Below are positions 1-11,345 of a stretch of 64,000 nt of DNA, one piece after another. This stretch comes from Phyto melanocephala (taxonomy: Eukaryota; Arthropoda; Insecta; Diptera; Rhinophoridae): NCBI GenBank assembly GCA_941918925.1, contig OW799237.1, forward strand, positions 57,211,997-57,275,996. Reading direction: 5' to 3'. A program made the translations under genes and the position numbers. Every line of letters begins with the position of its first letter. The first letter of the stretch is position 1. The notes under the pieces are model-generated. The model was given only the letters and a program-made list of their open reading frames with translations. It did not search any database and was not told where the DNA came from.

Positions 1-79
1 TTTTTAGTATAACCTTATTCTTGCTAAAAATGAACCAAAGATATATAAAAAGTGTTTTCAGATAAGAAATTAATTTAGA

Positions 80-413
80 AAGTGTTTCCTCGGAATCAGA
101 ATCTGAAGATTCAAATTATTCAATATTACTTAATAAAGATATTGCTTATTATATTGAATTATTAACTAAAAAAAAATTTAAAAAATGTCCAAAGTGGTAG
201 TTTCTGAAAATACTATTTCGGAATGTTGGAAATATTATGGCGATTTGTATATGATATTAAAACTAAATTATTTTTAAGATTATATTTCGATAGGTCATTC
301 CAAACCTAGCAAACATTGCTGACGTTTGTTTTAGAATTCCAGTAACGTCAGCATCATCTAAACAGGCGTTTTCCGCCTCAAGCTTATGCATTAATGCAAT
401 TGTTTGTTTATGA
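80..413 (+). pseudogene. hAT transposase C-terminal fragment
   Basis: The frame at 297-413 reads PNLANIAD, then IPVTSASSKQAFSAS, then a stop. This matches the C-terminal dimerisation region of hAT-superfamily transposases, whose usual pattern is PNLA-IA---L-IP-TSA-SER-FS. The family Arg/Glu pair is replaced here by Lys-Gln. Upstream, an acidic stretch (ESESEDSN) and a run like DIAYYIELL in another frame resemble the residues that normally precede this domain, so the copy carries frameshifts and stops. The fragment is too short to be functional and nothing marks a start codon. It is a decayed transposon tail; the GC-rich block at 527-605 may belong to the same element. The domain call is a motif match by eye. 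Confidence 0.72.
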
Positions 414-526
414 CAACAAAAATATTATCAAACCTTTTTTATAAGAAAAAATTTTTTATTTAAATAAAATCTTGTTTTATGATAAATAACTTTAATTATT
501 TTTAAAAATATATACATATATTTAAA

Positions 527-605
527 GCCGGCGGCTTGTAGCCGGCTTTAGTCGGCTATGAGCCGCCGCCGAAAATTTTCTTCTTAGCCGCCGCCGCCGA
601 CTTTT
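527..605. repeat. GC-rich GCCGGC/GCCGCC cluster
   Basis: In very AT-rich surroundings this stretch packs several GCCGGC, GCCGGCTT, AGTCGGCT and GCCGCCGCCG motifs in both orientations (for example GCCGGCGGCTTGTAGCCGGC). It could fold into alternative hairpins. It lies about 115 bp downstream of the hAT transposase tail, so it may be a subterminal repeat region of that element. This link is inferred only from position. Confidence 0.55.
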
Positions 606-1424
606 TACAGCGACTTGTTTCTCTGGTCCCATATTTATATGATTTGCAAGACTACTTACGTTGATTTATATTTTTAAGGAACTACTTATCTTCATAGAAT
701 GATGCAAGTTGACTCAACAACAAAAACATAAACAGCTCTCATTTGTATGAATAATAAACAATGTTGCCAGGTCGGAGAGTGCAAGATATTTTTTGGCCGT
801 CAGAAAATTCGCAATGTTACAATGTGTAATTTACAATTTTTGCAAGTATCACTATTTAATTTTTAAATAAATGCAACTGATTATGGCTTTTAGGCTAAGT
901 TTTTGTTGGCTTCTATAATAAGAGGTAAACAATAACAATTATTTTGTGTTTTTTATTTTCATGTTTAATTTTTTTGCAGCAAATTAAAAAACTGCGTTCT
1001 TAGGTGCTCACTTAAATTTGAAAGATAATACGCAAAAACAAAATCTCTTAAACAGACTTCAAAGCAAGCTCATTATTTTTGCTTGTTGTTTTTGTATTAT
1101 TTTGTTAAATTTAAATTGTCTATTTTTTTAACAATCCACAATTATTATGGTGAATGCCAAATTGTTATCTGGCAAGCCTAGTTGAAACACACAACTTCAT
1201 AATGACTACGCGAGTCATACGTGCTTTTGGTCGTCCTTTTATTTTGCATGAACGACAATAGCAATCAACTAAGTCATATGTACATGTTGATAAATATGAA
1301 TACTGTAAGTACATTTCATTTAAAAGTGCGTATAAGTAGTGAAGAGTTTTCAACAAGTTTGAATGCGTATAAATCAACGAAAAAATTAATAATGATTCAA
1401 GTTGACTTACTTTATTAGTATTCG

Positions 1425-2160
1425 TTGCAGATCTCTGGTTGCTACGTCCCTTAATGAATAAAAATGCATTCTGAATTTTAATTGAATATATTAAAAATAA
1501 TATTTTATGGATTTTTATTGTAATGCAAGTGGGTATACAATATTTTTGGTTTTTCCACTTACTGTAAAAATGAACAAATTTTTTGGTGTTCCCACTCTGG
1601 AGCAAGCGACGTACAGCTGGCCATGTGAAAAGCATGGATTTTCCAAATTCAATTCTGCAACACGCAGAGATTGTCCTTCTGATGGTAATAGCGAAGGCGA
1701 GGCGAACTGGAAGCTGTAGTCGCTTGAAGTTAAAAGGCAAATCGGTGGAAACCATTGGAATGCGTGGAAATAGCTGAAAACAATAACTTATTTTTAAAGG
1801 GGGTGGCACTGCCCACTTTTTTAATTACGAAATTATATAGTCATGAGCTCAAAATGTGTGAAAAGTTACAAAAAAATCGGTCAAGTATAAGAAGCTAAAA
1901 ATTAGAAACTTTTTATGGGCGTGGTACTGCCCACTTTTCTAACCACGAAAGTCTATAGTCATGACAGCTCAATATGTGTGCAAAGTTTCAGAAAAATCGG
2001 TTCAGTAAAAGTTCCTTAAAATTATAATTTTTTTATGGGCGTAACGCGCCCACTTTTACCACCAATAAACACTCCCTGGAATGTGTAAAACAACTTGCCA
2101 AAGTTTGATTCCAACCAACCTTACGGTTTCGGAGTCTATAGCTAATACACTGGCATAGTT
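1425..2160 (-). mobile_element. Helitron remnant, inverted
   Basis: Read on the minus strand, the block begins near 2155 with AGCTATAGACTCCGAAAC. It continues through imperfect repeats of about 120 bp carrying TGGGCGTGGTACTGCCCAC and CTGTCATGACTATAG, then a helicase remnant (about 1517-1770). It ends near 1425 with ATTCATTAAGGG and a GTAGCAAC run. The same opening, repeats and closing sequence occur in the shorter + strand copy at 24236-24856, which lacks the helicase. The two ends and the coding remnant together identify a Helitron (rolling-circle transposon). The canonical 3' CTRR end is degraded. Confidence 0.75.
1517..1770 (-). pseudogene. Helitron Pif1-like helicase, C-terminal remnant
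   Basis: Minus-strand translation gives LPFNFKRLQLPVRLAFAIT in one frame. In a second frame it gives EGQSLRVAELNLENPCFSHG, then QLYVACSRVGTPKNLFIFT and KTKNIVYP. Together these are the last part of the Pif1-type DNA helicase of Helitron Rep-Hel proteins: motif V/VI region, QLYVA-SR-- and a closing TKN-VY. In intact elements this helicase unwinds donor DNA during rolling-circle transposition. A frameshift near 1690 separates the two frames, and everything upstream (Rep domain, Walker motifs) is absent. An apparent 214-residue open frame across 1165-1809 follows only the first frame and runs on into non-coding DNA, so it is not a gene. Confidence 0.85.
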
Positions 2161-2162
2161 TT

Positions 2163-2290
2163 ACATTTCATAACATATTGTAGTTTTAGTTTTTGACATT
2201 TCATAACATATTGTATTCACACTATTACACTTTTTCATTTTGTTTCAGTTTATGACAAGTTGTAATACTCAGTATAATAGTGTGAAGTAA
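2163..2290. repeat. 33-bp direct repeat and small stem
   Basis: ACATTTCATAACATATTGTA occurs twice, at about 2163-2182 and 2196-2215. Just after this, TTCACACTATTA (about 2217) and TAATAGTGTGAA (about 2276) form inverted arms around a loop of about 48 nt. It may be a miniature transposon remnant; no family is recognised. Confidence 0.5.
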
Positions 2291-2443
2291 ATGTAATTAT
2301 TTAAATACCCAGCAGAACATTATTAAGTTTTAGGAAGCCGTAACATTTTTATGTTTCTTAATGCGCAGTTTTGAAACGCTCCTAAAATTATTTTTATATT
2401 TTTAATATGTGTAATACAAAAGTAATTTATGTAAAATATATTT

Positions 2444-3257
2444 TTATACCCGCCACCAAAAACATTGTGGGGGTATATTCATTTTTACCCAAAAAAGTAT
2501 ATATATTCTGAACCGAGGTTTCATTTTATGACAATCTAGCTATGCTCATCAATCTGTCCGTCTGATGAAAGCAAAAAAAGCTATGGGACTCAAATTTTGC
2601 CAGAATATTTTTGCCAGTAATTAAAAATGGGATAAATCGGAATATTAGGAAGAGACTTATAGATCATAATGCAAGAGTAGGTAAAAAAATCCGTGTCCAT
2701 CCAAAATCGAATAAAATGGACATTAACGTAGAGCCATACTATTTCAAATCTATATTTTCTGAGTAAAAAAATATTTTTCCCCGAAAATTGCTCAAATCTA
2801 TGGGTTAGGAAAGGAGCTATAGATCAAAATGTACCAAAATTTATACCGAACATATATCCTTCAAGTCAATCTTATTGTGATGCCAGAAAATTTAGGTGAC
2901 ACGCCCACTTTAACGCCCACTTCCAATATAAGGGTTTATCTTAAATTCATATAATTTCTCTATGGACAAAGTTTTCGGAGGAATAAAGGACTATATTGAA
3001 ATATCTAAGTTGTATTTATTAGCAGAAACTTTATTGGCATGCCTACTTTAACGCCCACTTTCAATGAAAGACTGAGTTTACGAAAACATTTTACTAGCAT
3101 ATCAAAGTTATAAAGCTATATCAAATTAATAGTACAAAGAGATTATTCCATATCGATTACTGTTAATAACAAAATAATACATTTTGTGCTATAAAAGTAC
3201 ACAAAATTAGTGGTGGGTATAAAAGATTCGGCACAGCCGAATATAGTGCTCTTATTT
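2444..3257 (+). mobile_element. DINE-1/mini-me-like Helitron derivative, family A
   Basis: It opens with TTATACCCGCCACCAAAAAC, followed by the core AAAGTATATATATTCTGAAC, a short GTCY tract (CTGTCCGTCTG) and the ACGCCCACTTTAACGCCCAC type block. It closes with GGTGGGTATAAAAG, a 7-bp-stem hairpin ATTCGGCACAGCCGAAT (3226-3242) and a degraded CTTATTTG end. A hairpin about 12 nt before a CTRR terminus is the 3' signature of Helitrons, and a core flanked by (TA)n and (GTCY)n is known from DINE-1/mini-me elements of flies. The copy is non-coding. Confidence 0.8.
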
Positions 3258-3659
3258 GTATTTGCAATATATAAGTATATATATTATTATCATTATCTTT
3301 TGTGTTCACAAACTCTTTGAAACCCATTTGGAAGATTTGTTACGTGAATTACATGTGAGTTAAATATGGGCTAGTCCAAATGTTTGTTAATGGAATAATA
3401 GGATACATATTCAAGCTTCAAAATATATAAGCAATAAGGTTTTACGGTGGTTTGTTTGTCCTTGACAGAGGCTAACCTAAACGTACCTCTTGCTTTCATT
3501 TATTTTTGTAAAAAAGGGTATTTTCCACGGTCAAAAAAGTGGACAAAACAGTTGTTTCAGTATTTAGCGATTAGCAAAACTTTAATTTGTTGAATTTTCT
3601 TTTATTTAAGATAAAAATCATATTTGTAAATTATTTAATATATATAAACAATTTGAACT

Positions 3660-5095
3660 AAAAATGGGTACACTGTGTGTAACGTCCGTAACAGAAAATA
3701 GGGTTTTTTAAGTTTAACAGAATGAATTTTAATAATTTTGTTTTCCAAGCTAGCTTTATAAACAGAGTTTTTTATGCACTTTAATCTGATGAAAAAAAGA
3801 AATACCTTTATTACATTTTTTTTTAAATATAAATGACAAACGTCCGTAACGGTATGAAAAGACCCAAAAATTTTATTTTAATATTCTGAGGTTGAAGTAA
3901 GTGTTTATAATGCATTTTTACCTACTGAATCTGAATCTGGGCTTAAAATTGCTCTAGGTTGCCGAGAACCCGAAAAACTTCACCTCAAAGTAACAAAAAG
4001 TGTGTTTAAATAACATGCGATCCCCCGATCTGCAACTTAAATTGAGATAAATTTCAAATTCTCCTGAAACCTAAAATAATTCCTAAAAATCAATAATTAG
4101 TAATTAATAACCGTGTTGTAAACTGCAACCCCGATGTCCCCCCTCCAATATTTGGCGGTACGCTCATTCATGCAATCTTTACGTACTAGATTTTCCGTTA
4201 GAAATTATAAATTTTTTTGCTACTTCGCATGAAAAAGGAGCGATGGACGGTGTTGGCGCTGTTGTTAAGCAAAAAGTTTGGCGACTAGTAAAAGCCCAAA
4301 ATCTCATCTTAAAAAACGGTCGAGATTTTCACAAATTAGCAAAAAAAAAATATATATAAATGGCGTTTTCCTAATTTACGTTGGTAAAAATTATGTCAAA
4401 ACTATATCTGACGAAATATCAAAAACATGGATATATGTAAAAAATATTCCAGATCTTAAATCATATCATTATTTTTCGGCCTTTTCTAATGACAATATGT
4501 ACTATAAAAGTAGCTCGAACAGCTGGGTCTATTAAGCATAAAATACAATGTTAAACAGTTAAAAAAACAAATGAATAAATGAATATAAGTGTAATGAAAT
4601 ATTCTATAATTTTTTTGTAACTAATAAATTAATAATTACGAGGTTCAAAAGATTTTTAAATACATAAATGTTTTTATATACACAATTTGGTTTAATGGAA
4701 AAAGTGTAACGTCCGTAACGTAACGTCCGTAATAGACAAAAATTAAGATTTTTGCTTAACGGGACTACTTAGCCTTCTTTTCTAAGAAGGATTGATATCG
4801 TTATATGTTCCACTTAATTTTTTTGTATATGGACTTTTTTTGTTTATTATGCAAAATTAGCTAAAAAATGAGCAAATGCACATAAGCCTCAAAATCGACT
4901 TCCATTTTTTGTAACGTGCGTAACGGAACTTTAAACTGCCATAACTTTTTTCAAAAGCAGTTAACCTTTAAGTTTAACACAAGTTTTAAAGTACTCCCAA
5001 AGAACTGCATTTTGCGAAAAATTTCATGAAAATATTTCAATGTGAACGCCAGCTGTGTCAATCTTAACAAGCAAATTTGCGTGCGAATGTAACGT
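3660..5095. repeat. Region with recurrent TAACGTCCGTAAC motif
   Basis: The motif or close variants occur at about 3679, 3838, 4705 (twice in tandem) and 4910 (TAACGTGCGTAACGG), then at 5090 and on the other arm at about 7050. A short open frame (4278-4535, 85 codons) lies between copies but resembles no family I know. The region is probably part of an unclassified transposon for which the motif is an internal repeat or protein-binding site; that role is inferred. Confidence 0.5.
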
Positions 5096-5097
5096 CT

Positions 5098-7051
5098 CAC
5101 AGAGGAGTATTTGGCCTGAAAAGCTGGCCAAAATTATTAAACGTGTTTTTTGAATTAAAAGTTCAACTTTTTTTGATAGTTTAGAAATCTAGTGGCAGAT
5201 TTTGAAAAAATTACACTGCGCAACAAAAGTACACTGCGCAAAAAAAAATTTGTCTGTCTCTGCTAGAAATAAAAGTATGTGGACTATATGGATTTTGATG
5301 CCCTTAATTCAAATCTGTTTTCCGTTTTTCTCTAGTACGTAAGGATTTGATTTTAAAGGCGTGGTTAAATACCCCCTAAATTATTGGGTTGCCTAATATA
5401 TTTTGTCATAACTTAAAAACGGATTCTCCGATTTTAATAGGAGGAGGATCAGAAGATGCACCGGACAATTCTGCTTAAACTTACTAAACACATTTCTTTT
5501 CTATCTATTACTATTTCGGAGTTATTAAAAATTTAATGGCGAAAAAAAAATTTTTCCTGCAAATTTTTTGATTTCAAAATGCCATAAAAAAAACTTAAGA
5601 ACCAAAAATTTAAATTTTTAAGATGTTTCCAAAAGCCACATTCCTAAGGAATAAAAGTCGGTATAAATAGTAAAACTCAATTAACAAATGTTGATTTTAA
5701 AGGTTTAAACTCATTCTTAACAGACTGTATGTACATGCATACATATTATGATTTACGGTCTAATTAAAAAAAATTTTTTTTTTGAAAATTGTAAGGCTCT
5801 TATGAAACAGTATTTTTTTTTTATGAAAAAAGGCTTTATTATATTTATTTTTTATTATTTAATACTTAATATACGGAAAAGTTAAACTAATAAAAATTCC
5901 TTAATAATTATTATGTCGTATGTATATTCTTATTAGCTGCATCATCGGTGTCAGGAAGAGAAAGTGTGATGGTTTCTGATGAAAAATATTTTTTTAATTA
6001 CCCGTTCTCTTTGCATACTGCTGCTTATAAAAGGGTCACTGCTCAGAAATAACCTATTCAAGACATCTCGATTTGTATCGCTTCTGCCGAATTTCCTCGA
6101 ATAATTCGTACGATATAATCGTAAGTGCTTATTTCTGGCCTCGGCAGCTTCTTTTGACAATTGGATGGTAGCCTGATACCTGGGTGCCCATGTACTTTTT
6201 ATGTACCTGCACTTATTTTTTGTAAACTTATTTTTGTGATTAATGCTTTTAATAATTATTCTTTTTAGGTACGGTATCTATTTTTTTTTTAACATATAAT
6301 GTTTTGTAGAGCAGGTATATAAATATATCTTTCATGGGGACATTCCCTTATAACTATTATCGATAATAAAGAATTTTTCAAATTTATAATTATAGACAGG
6401 TATTAACATTGTAAAGTGTTAGAAGTGATGTGAATAGCAGTTGAAATCAATAATTCAAAATACATAAAAGTTTATGACGTTATAAATGTATAAGAAAAAG
6501 TGCCTGATGAGCAAAAATGGAAGAAATGTGAAAATTTGAAAAAGTCGTCAAAAATAATGGCGCAAGCTTGCGCACACTCTTTTTTTTTGGTTTCTAAAAT
6601 TATAGATTCCAAATTTTATTGTGGTATCAAACAACATTCGTAGAGATACTAACCTCACTTTCAAAAACTTCTTCTTTTTCTTTTTTTTTTGCAAAAAAAA
6701 GTGTATAATTTTTTTTTTTAGCTTTTGAACGAATTGTTTCAACATGAAAATTCAACCTCAAACCTTTCAGCGAAAAGAAAATTCATTGTCCAACCTTTAT
6801 TCGTTTTGCCGTAAAAAATATATCATAAAAACATCCAGAAACCGAAAAAAACATTTAAATCTCATATAATTTTCTTCACTTTCCTGACTTTAGCAGGGTC
6901 TCAGAGCTACAAATCGCAACTAAAAGTCTTAAAAATTTACAATAAAATGTAAAATATTGTTGTCTGTCGAGCTGCGTACTTAGTTTTTAAGATTTCTTAA
7001 AATTCAGTTTTGCCTTTTTGGCCAGCTTTTCAGGTCAAATACTCCTCTGTG
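5098..7051. mobile_element. Candidate transposon bounded by 37-bp inverted repeats
   Basis: CACAGAGGAGTATTTGGCCT and what follows (5098-5133) reappears inverted at about 7015-7051 with one difference (GACC for GGCC). Both arms are flanked on the outside by GTAACG-type sequence. The span is 1954 bp. It contains a coding-like stretch on the minus strand (5951-6190), repeated CACTGCGCAA (about 5213 and 5231), and the palindrome GCGCAAGCTTGCGC at about 6561. No clear target duplication was found, so the true ends may lie further out in the TAACGTCCGTAAC arms. Confidence 0.55.
5951..6190 (-). pseudogene. Coding-like fragment of unknown family
   Basis: On the minus strand a frame open from about 6190 to 5951 has a composition unlike the low-complexity frames nearby. 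It reads YQATIQLSKEAAEARNKHLR, continues with NYSRKFGRSDTNRDVLNRLF and ends with SSDPFISS. It is rich in Lys/Arg/Glu and predicted helical, with no membrane segment or signal. The apparent Met start is internal, because coding-like residues continue upstream of it. It sits inside the inverted-repeat element 5098-7051, which suggests a transposon-encoded protein tail, but I cannot name the family. It could equally be a captured host exon. Confidence 0.4.
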
Positions 7052-7099
7052 CGTCCGTAACGCAGGATTAGCCCATATAGTAATGGCTTTTGGTGCTTT

Positions 7100-7850
7100 A
7101 TGTCCTGTATATATAGGTTTGTCATTCCGTTTGTAATTTCTACAATTTTCATTTTCGACCCCATAAAGTATATATTTTCTGAAAGCTTATGAATGAAGGA
7201 GTCCGTCTGCCCGTGTGTTGGTTGAAATCACCTTTCAGAAGCAACCATATCTTCCTCAGATCTGTGTATGGAATCAATCTTTGGGAAAAATCCAAAAATG
7301 AATCGCTATAGAAATTCAGCACAATCGCCCCATATGAGATATGAGAGATATGAGCAAAAAAAAACACGACTGCCTCTGTTTTTCCCATATTTTTACCACC
7401 AAAATTAAAATTTTTCGGCCATAGAATAATTTATAGGTACCTTTGCTACTATTTGTAGATATAATATGCCTCTAGAGATATTCGTGAAAAATTTAAAGCG
7501 GGCTCTAATCGGTAAAAATAGGCAAAACTTTTTTTAAAAATATATATTCCAAAAATTTACAAACGAAAATCAATTTTTTTCAGTTTCAAGACAGCCGAGA
7601 GGTATCATCTGAAAGGACTAGACCAGCGCAATATAAGCATTATAAAAAAAATTTAAATTCATGTTGGCCGTTCCTATTAAATGGCGGACATGGATGGACC
7701 CATATAGAGTGCGGTTCTACAAAAAGGTGAATTTTATCTTTATATACGACAAATTCTTAAATTGAATCATCAAGTAAACGTGTTATAGTGGATAGTTGAC
7801 TTTTTCCACCGCAACAAAAACCTTTTTTCAAAAATATATATTTCCACATG
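7100..7850 (+). mobile_element. Family B Helitron-like element, 3' part degraded
   Basis: It has GTATATATAGGTTTGTCATT, then CCCCATAAAGTATATATTTT, CTGAAAGCTTATGAATG, a GTCCGTCTGCCCGTGTG tract and CTCAGATCTGTGTATGG, and further on ATGGCGGACATGG. The same order recurs in at least six other places in the window. The core is shared with family A, but the flanking sequence differs. No hairpin/CTTG terminus survives here. Confidence 0.7.
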
Positions 7851-8420
7851 TAATACACCAACAAAAACGCTTATACAAACTAGTTCATCGAAACTGTTGT
7901 ATCGTCTAAAGATACCTAAATAAAATGTTTTTCTATTTTATCTATACTTTCTTTATGATCGCTTCATAACACATTTTCAATTAATTTAATTTAATTAAAT
8001 TTTTTCGAACACCGAATATAACGTAGCTGATAAAAATTTTGATGCAAAATTGTTCTTCAGCCTCCAATACCTTGTCTGTAAGAATATTGAATCGAAAGTA
8101 ATAATAGTTACAAAAATACAGGCGATTAAATTTTAACGTAAACGACACCCAGCTTTTTGTGTCTGCAAAAATAATGAAACTGACGTTCAAAAATGTGGGA
8201 CCCACCGAATAATTAACGAAATAAACAAATGAAATAATTAATAATAAAAAGAGCAACCAATACATATTAACATATTGGTGGTCAGAAGTAGAAAGGCCCT
8301 AATTCGCTTTTTATAGGAAATTTAATTTTACGTTTTACACAAATACACCTAGAGACAAAAATTTAATTCAATAGTGTCAAAAATAACTATTTCACAAGCA
8401 ATTTGACAAAAAAAAAATAG

Positions 8421-8905
8421 CAAGTAAGAATGCTATATTCGGCCATGCCGAATCTTTTATACCCTTCACAACGTGTAGTCATGCAATAACAATTCTTTGT
8501 ATCACCATTCATCTCATATGAAATACGTATAGACATAAAAAATATACATATGTATATAAAAACATCCCATTGTAAAATTGAGTTTATGTATGCATGTTAA
8601 AAAAAAAAAAATAAAAAATAATAATAAAAAGAATAAAAGTAAAGATATAAAAAATAATAATATAAAAAAATTTTTTTTTTTTTTGCTCAGCTGGGATTCG
8701 ACGTTCACTCTGACTGGTATACCACGTTTGTATGTATGTGTTCTATAAAGTTTATTTCAACACACAGACGGACAGATTGACAGAATGACAATGCTTAAAC
8801 GGCTCCTCAATTCATAAGCTTTCAGAAAATATATACCGTATGAGGTCGAAATGAAAATTGTGGAAATTCCACACGGAATGACAAACCTATATGTACCCTC
8901 TTTTA
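8421..8905 (-). mobile_element. Family B Helitron-like element, inverted and short
   Basis: Its 3' end lies on the left: CAAG at 8421-8424, then the hairpin ATTCGGCCATGCCGAAT, then TATACCCTTCACAACGTG. A (AAT/A)n-rich stretch and a tRNA-like module (8685-8735) follow, then the core (GCTTTCAGAAAATATATACC) up to about 8905. The same layout is seen at 29426-32670 (split) and 54372-55041. Confidence 0.75.
8685..8735 (-). other. tRNA-like A/B-box module
   Basis: The minus strand reads GTGGTATACCAGTCAGAGTG (A-box-like) and 5 nt later CGAATCCCAGCTGAGC (B-box-like tail). The spacing is shorter than in a tRNA, so the anticodon arm is lacking. The same module sits at the same place, next to the A/T-rich tract, at 32332-32380 and 54643-54690. 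It is not a functional tRNA gene. Confidence 0.5.
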
Positions 8906-8909
8906 TTTT

Positions 8910-10793
8910 TGTGTTTTTGTCTTCTCCTGTAAAGTTACAACTGTTTGAATAACTATTACCTGTAAGATGATTTAATCTAGAGATAATACCGTAAATAACT
9001 TTTAACTCACGATTATGTAGCTCAAGATACGTGACATACATGTACGATCACTTAAATATGTATAATAAAAATTAACATCGATAAATAACCCCATAGTCAC
9101 GACATACTCACAGAAAAAAGCAAATTATCGAATTCATTTCCAAGTTTTTACAAACAAAACTTATTTTTTATAAAATCTTGTATTTAAAAGTTTAATTTTT
9201 TTGGGAATAATTTGTATGTCCAAACTAAATATAAAATATTGGATGAGGTTATTGAAATGACTTATGAATGTGACTTGGTAAAATCAAATGAGAAAAAATA
9301 TAAAAGCGTTGTTTTCACTGTCACATTTTAGTCTAATCTGATAGAAATGTGGACAACAAAATAAATGTAATGTCGAATTTTGTATCAGGATATATCTGAT
9401 TTCAGTAGGTGAAACATCAATTTTACCCTCATGTTAATGAAATTCGTAGATAAGCCCGAACCATTGCATTTACTAGATTTTTTACATATCGTGAAAACAC
9501 TGACTCAGCCAGTTCAAACAGGATAATGTCAATCGGGCCGCTTGTTAAGTATTTAGAAAATCGTGTAAATACTAAAAGTACAGTTTTAATAACTGAGATA
9601 AAATATGACGTGCTTCTGTTGAAATCTTTACACTCTTCTGCTTTTTCTCTCTTTGCTTGATTTGTTTAAACATTTTGCTGCTATCAATATTTAAGCTGGT
9701 CTATATTCATTTCGCTGGAGCTTGTGCCAGATTATCAGTAGACCTTTTGCTCAAATTTCGGATTTCTGAACATGTCCGAGACTTTCAAACAATATATATT
9801 TGACAAGCTCCTAAAATATTTTAGACTAGGCGACACTCTTCATTTCGATGTACTCGAATTAGAAAAATATAATGGATTACCTTTTCACGTGACTTACAAC
9901 TAAGTTTCAGATAATGTTTGGTCTGAAAAAACCCAGATCACTCCGTAAATATAACGAAAAATCAAATACAAAAAATTAATTTTTCAATCAAATCTTTTTT
10001 AAATAAGTAATCATGTTAGATACAACTTTTAGAAGCATGCCAAAAGTAGATAACCTTCTTGTTAGGCAAATATGTTATACCAAAATTGGCAAATAAATGA
10101 AGCATTAATTGCCCAATAAATTAAAATATGGGGCTATAATTGTTGTCAATTTTTGGTTGTTAAAAAAAAGAATAAATAAAGAGTCACCCAAATTTAAGAC
10201 CATGAGATTGATTGATTGATTGATTTATAGTAGTGATAGTTACAGTATTGGTAATTTGAGTTTTATTTCATGAAAATGAATTTAAACCAGAAAAATTAAT
10301 TAACAATAAAGTCAATCTACTGACTTTATAATATTCTCTTCGTATAGGTATGAAAAAAACGGATAAACAGGTCTGAAGTATAACGTTATTTTCACCCACA
10401 GTATAAGCCACGAAAATAAGGCGTTAAAATTTAAAATAGATTCTTTTAAAACGGTAACATGTTTGTCAACTATTTCGATAAAATTGAATTATGTATTTGA
10501 AACTCTTCAATATATTAGTTTTCTAATTGATTTTATTGTAAAATAATAAATCTGTTCCCGTACTCCACTAGGGATCCTAATCTTACCGAAAAGCGTTTCC
10601 GCACACAGGAAACAGACAATCAAATTTATTACCAATTAAATGGTTCAGTTCTTGCAATCAAACTTTTCGTTTGTGAATTTAAGATTTCTATTGCAAAAAT
10701 GAAATTTCTTACTGCTAACTATATGTACATATATTGATATTTCAAAACAAAATGCTGTACACAACTGTAAAATACTACTGTCACAACGAAAAC
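8910..10793. other. No gene seen; unique AT-rich DNA
   Basis: I find no coding homology, long repeat or RNA gene here. The only notable item is a short (GATT)n run at about 10207-10227. Confidence 0.5.
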
Positions 10794-10973
10794 ATTGACA
10801 TCACGGATGGAAATCATGATTCAATTGTACTTTTTTTTTGGTACATTTTTTAGCGTGGTACTACCGCGAGATACTTGGTACAATTTAAAAATTTGTCCAT
10901 GTTCTCTTTAATTTTGTTTGTGTGTGTTTTATTTATACTGTCAGCTTTTCTGTTTTTGTTGCAATGCTGTTGT

Positions 10974-11099
10974 CAAAGCGAATTCATGTACCAGGTGGTG
11001 TCAAGTCTGCAACAACAAAATCTGCCTAGTACTTTATTGCAAACTTCTTATAAAAATCACCTGTTAATTTGGCATCACCTGGTACAGGAATTCGCCTTG
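10974..11099. mobile_element. 126-bp hAT-type MITE (CAAGGCGAATTC family)
   Basis: The terminal inverted repeats are CAAAGCGAATTCATGTACCA (left) and the inverse of GGTACAGGAATTCGCCTTG (right), with arms of about 28 bp. Flanks GCTGTTGT (10966-10973) and GCTATTGT (11100-11107) are an 8-bp duplication with one mismatch. An overlapping 85-codon open frame (10875-11132) is created by the insertion and is not a gene. Confidence 0.75.
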
Positions 11100-11159
11100 G
11101 CTATTGTTATATATATTTTATTTTACTTATGATTGGTAAGCATGTAATGTAGACTTTAA

Positions 11160-11345
11160 TAATGAAGTACTAAAATGGTTCGATAAGTTTATTCCAGGAA
11201 AAGTTATTATGGGAGAAACAAATTCAATAGTTCCTCTTCTGGTGAAAATGTTTCCACACGAACAAACAAACTTTGAAGCAATAAATAATCAGTACATAGC
11301 ACTAGCCGATGTGATTGAACTTAGATCACACAAAGATTCAAATAT
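11160..11345 (+). pseudogene. Coding-like remnant in hAT element, family unsure
   Basis: A + strand frame reads WFDKFIPGKVIMGETNSIVP, followed by LLVKMFPHEQTNFEAIN and a stretch ending in ELRSHKDS. Codon use and residue mix look like protein rather than AT-rich noise. It lies inside the hAT-like element 10802-11846, so a transposase fragment is the likely source. I cannot match it to a named hAT domain, and stops lie on both sides. Confidence 0.35.

Noticed and set aside
1165..1809. 214-codon minus-strand open frame as a gene
   Set aside because: Only its first 40 or so residues match the Helitron helicase; the helicase then continues in another frame and the rest is AT-rich noise.
4278..4535. 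85-codon open frame as a transposase
   Set aside because: The residues do not match any transposase family I know; kept only as part of the repeat region.
10875..11132. Membrane-protein-like open frame
   Set aside because: It is created by a MITE insertion with inverted ends at 10974-11099.
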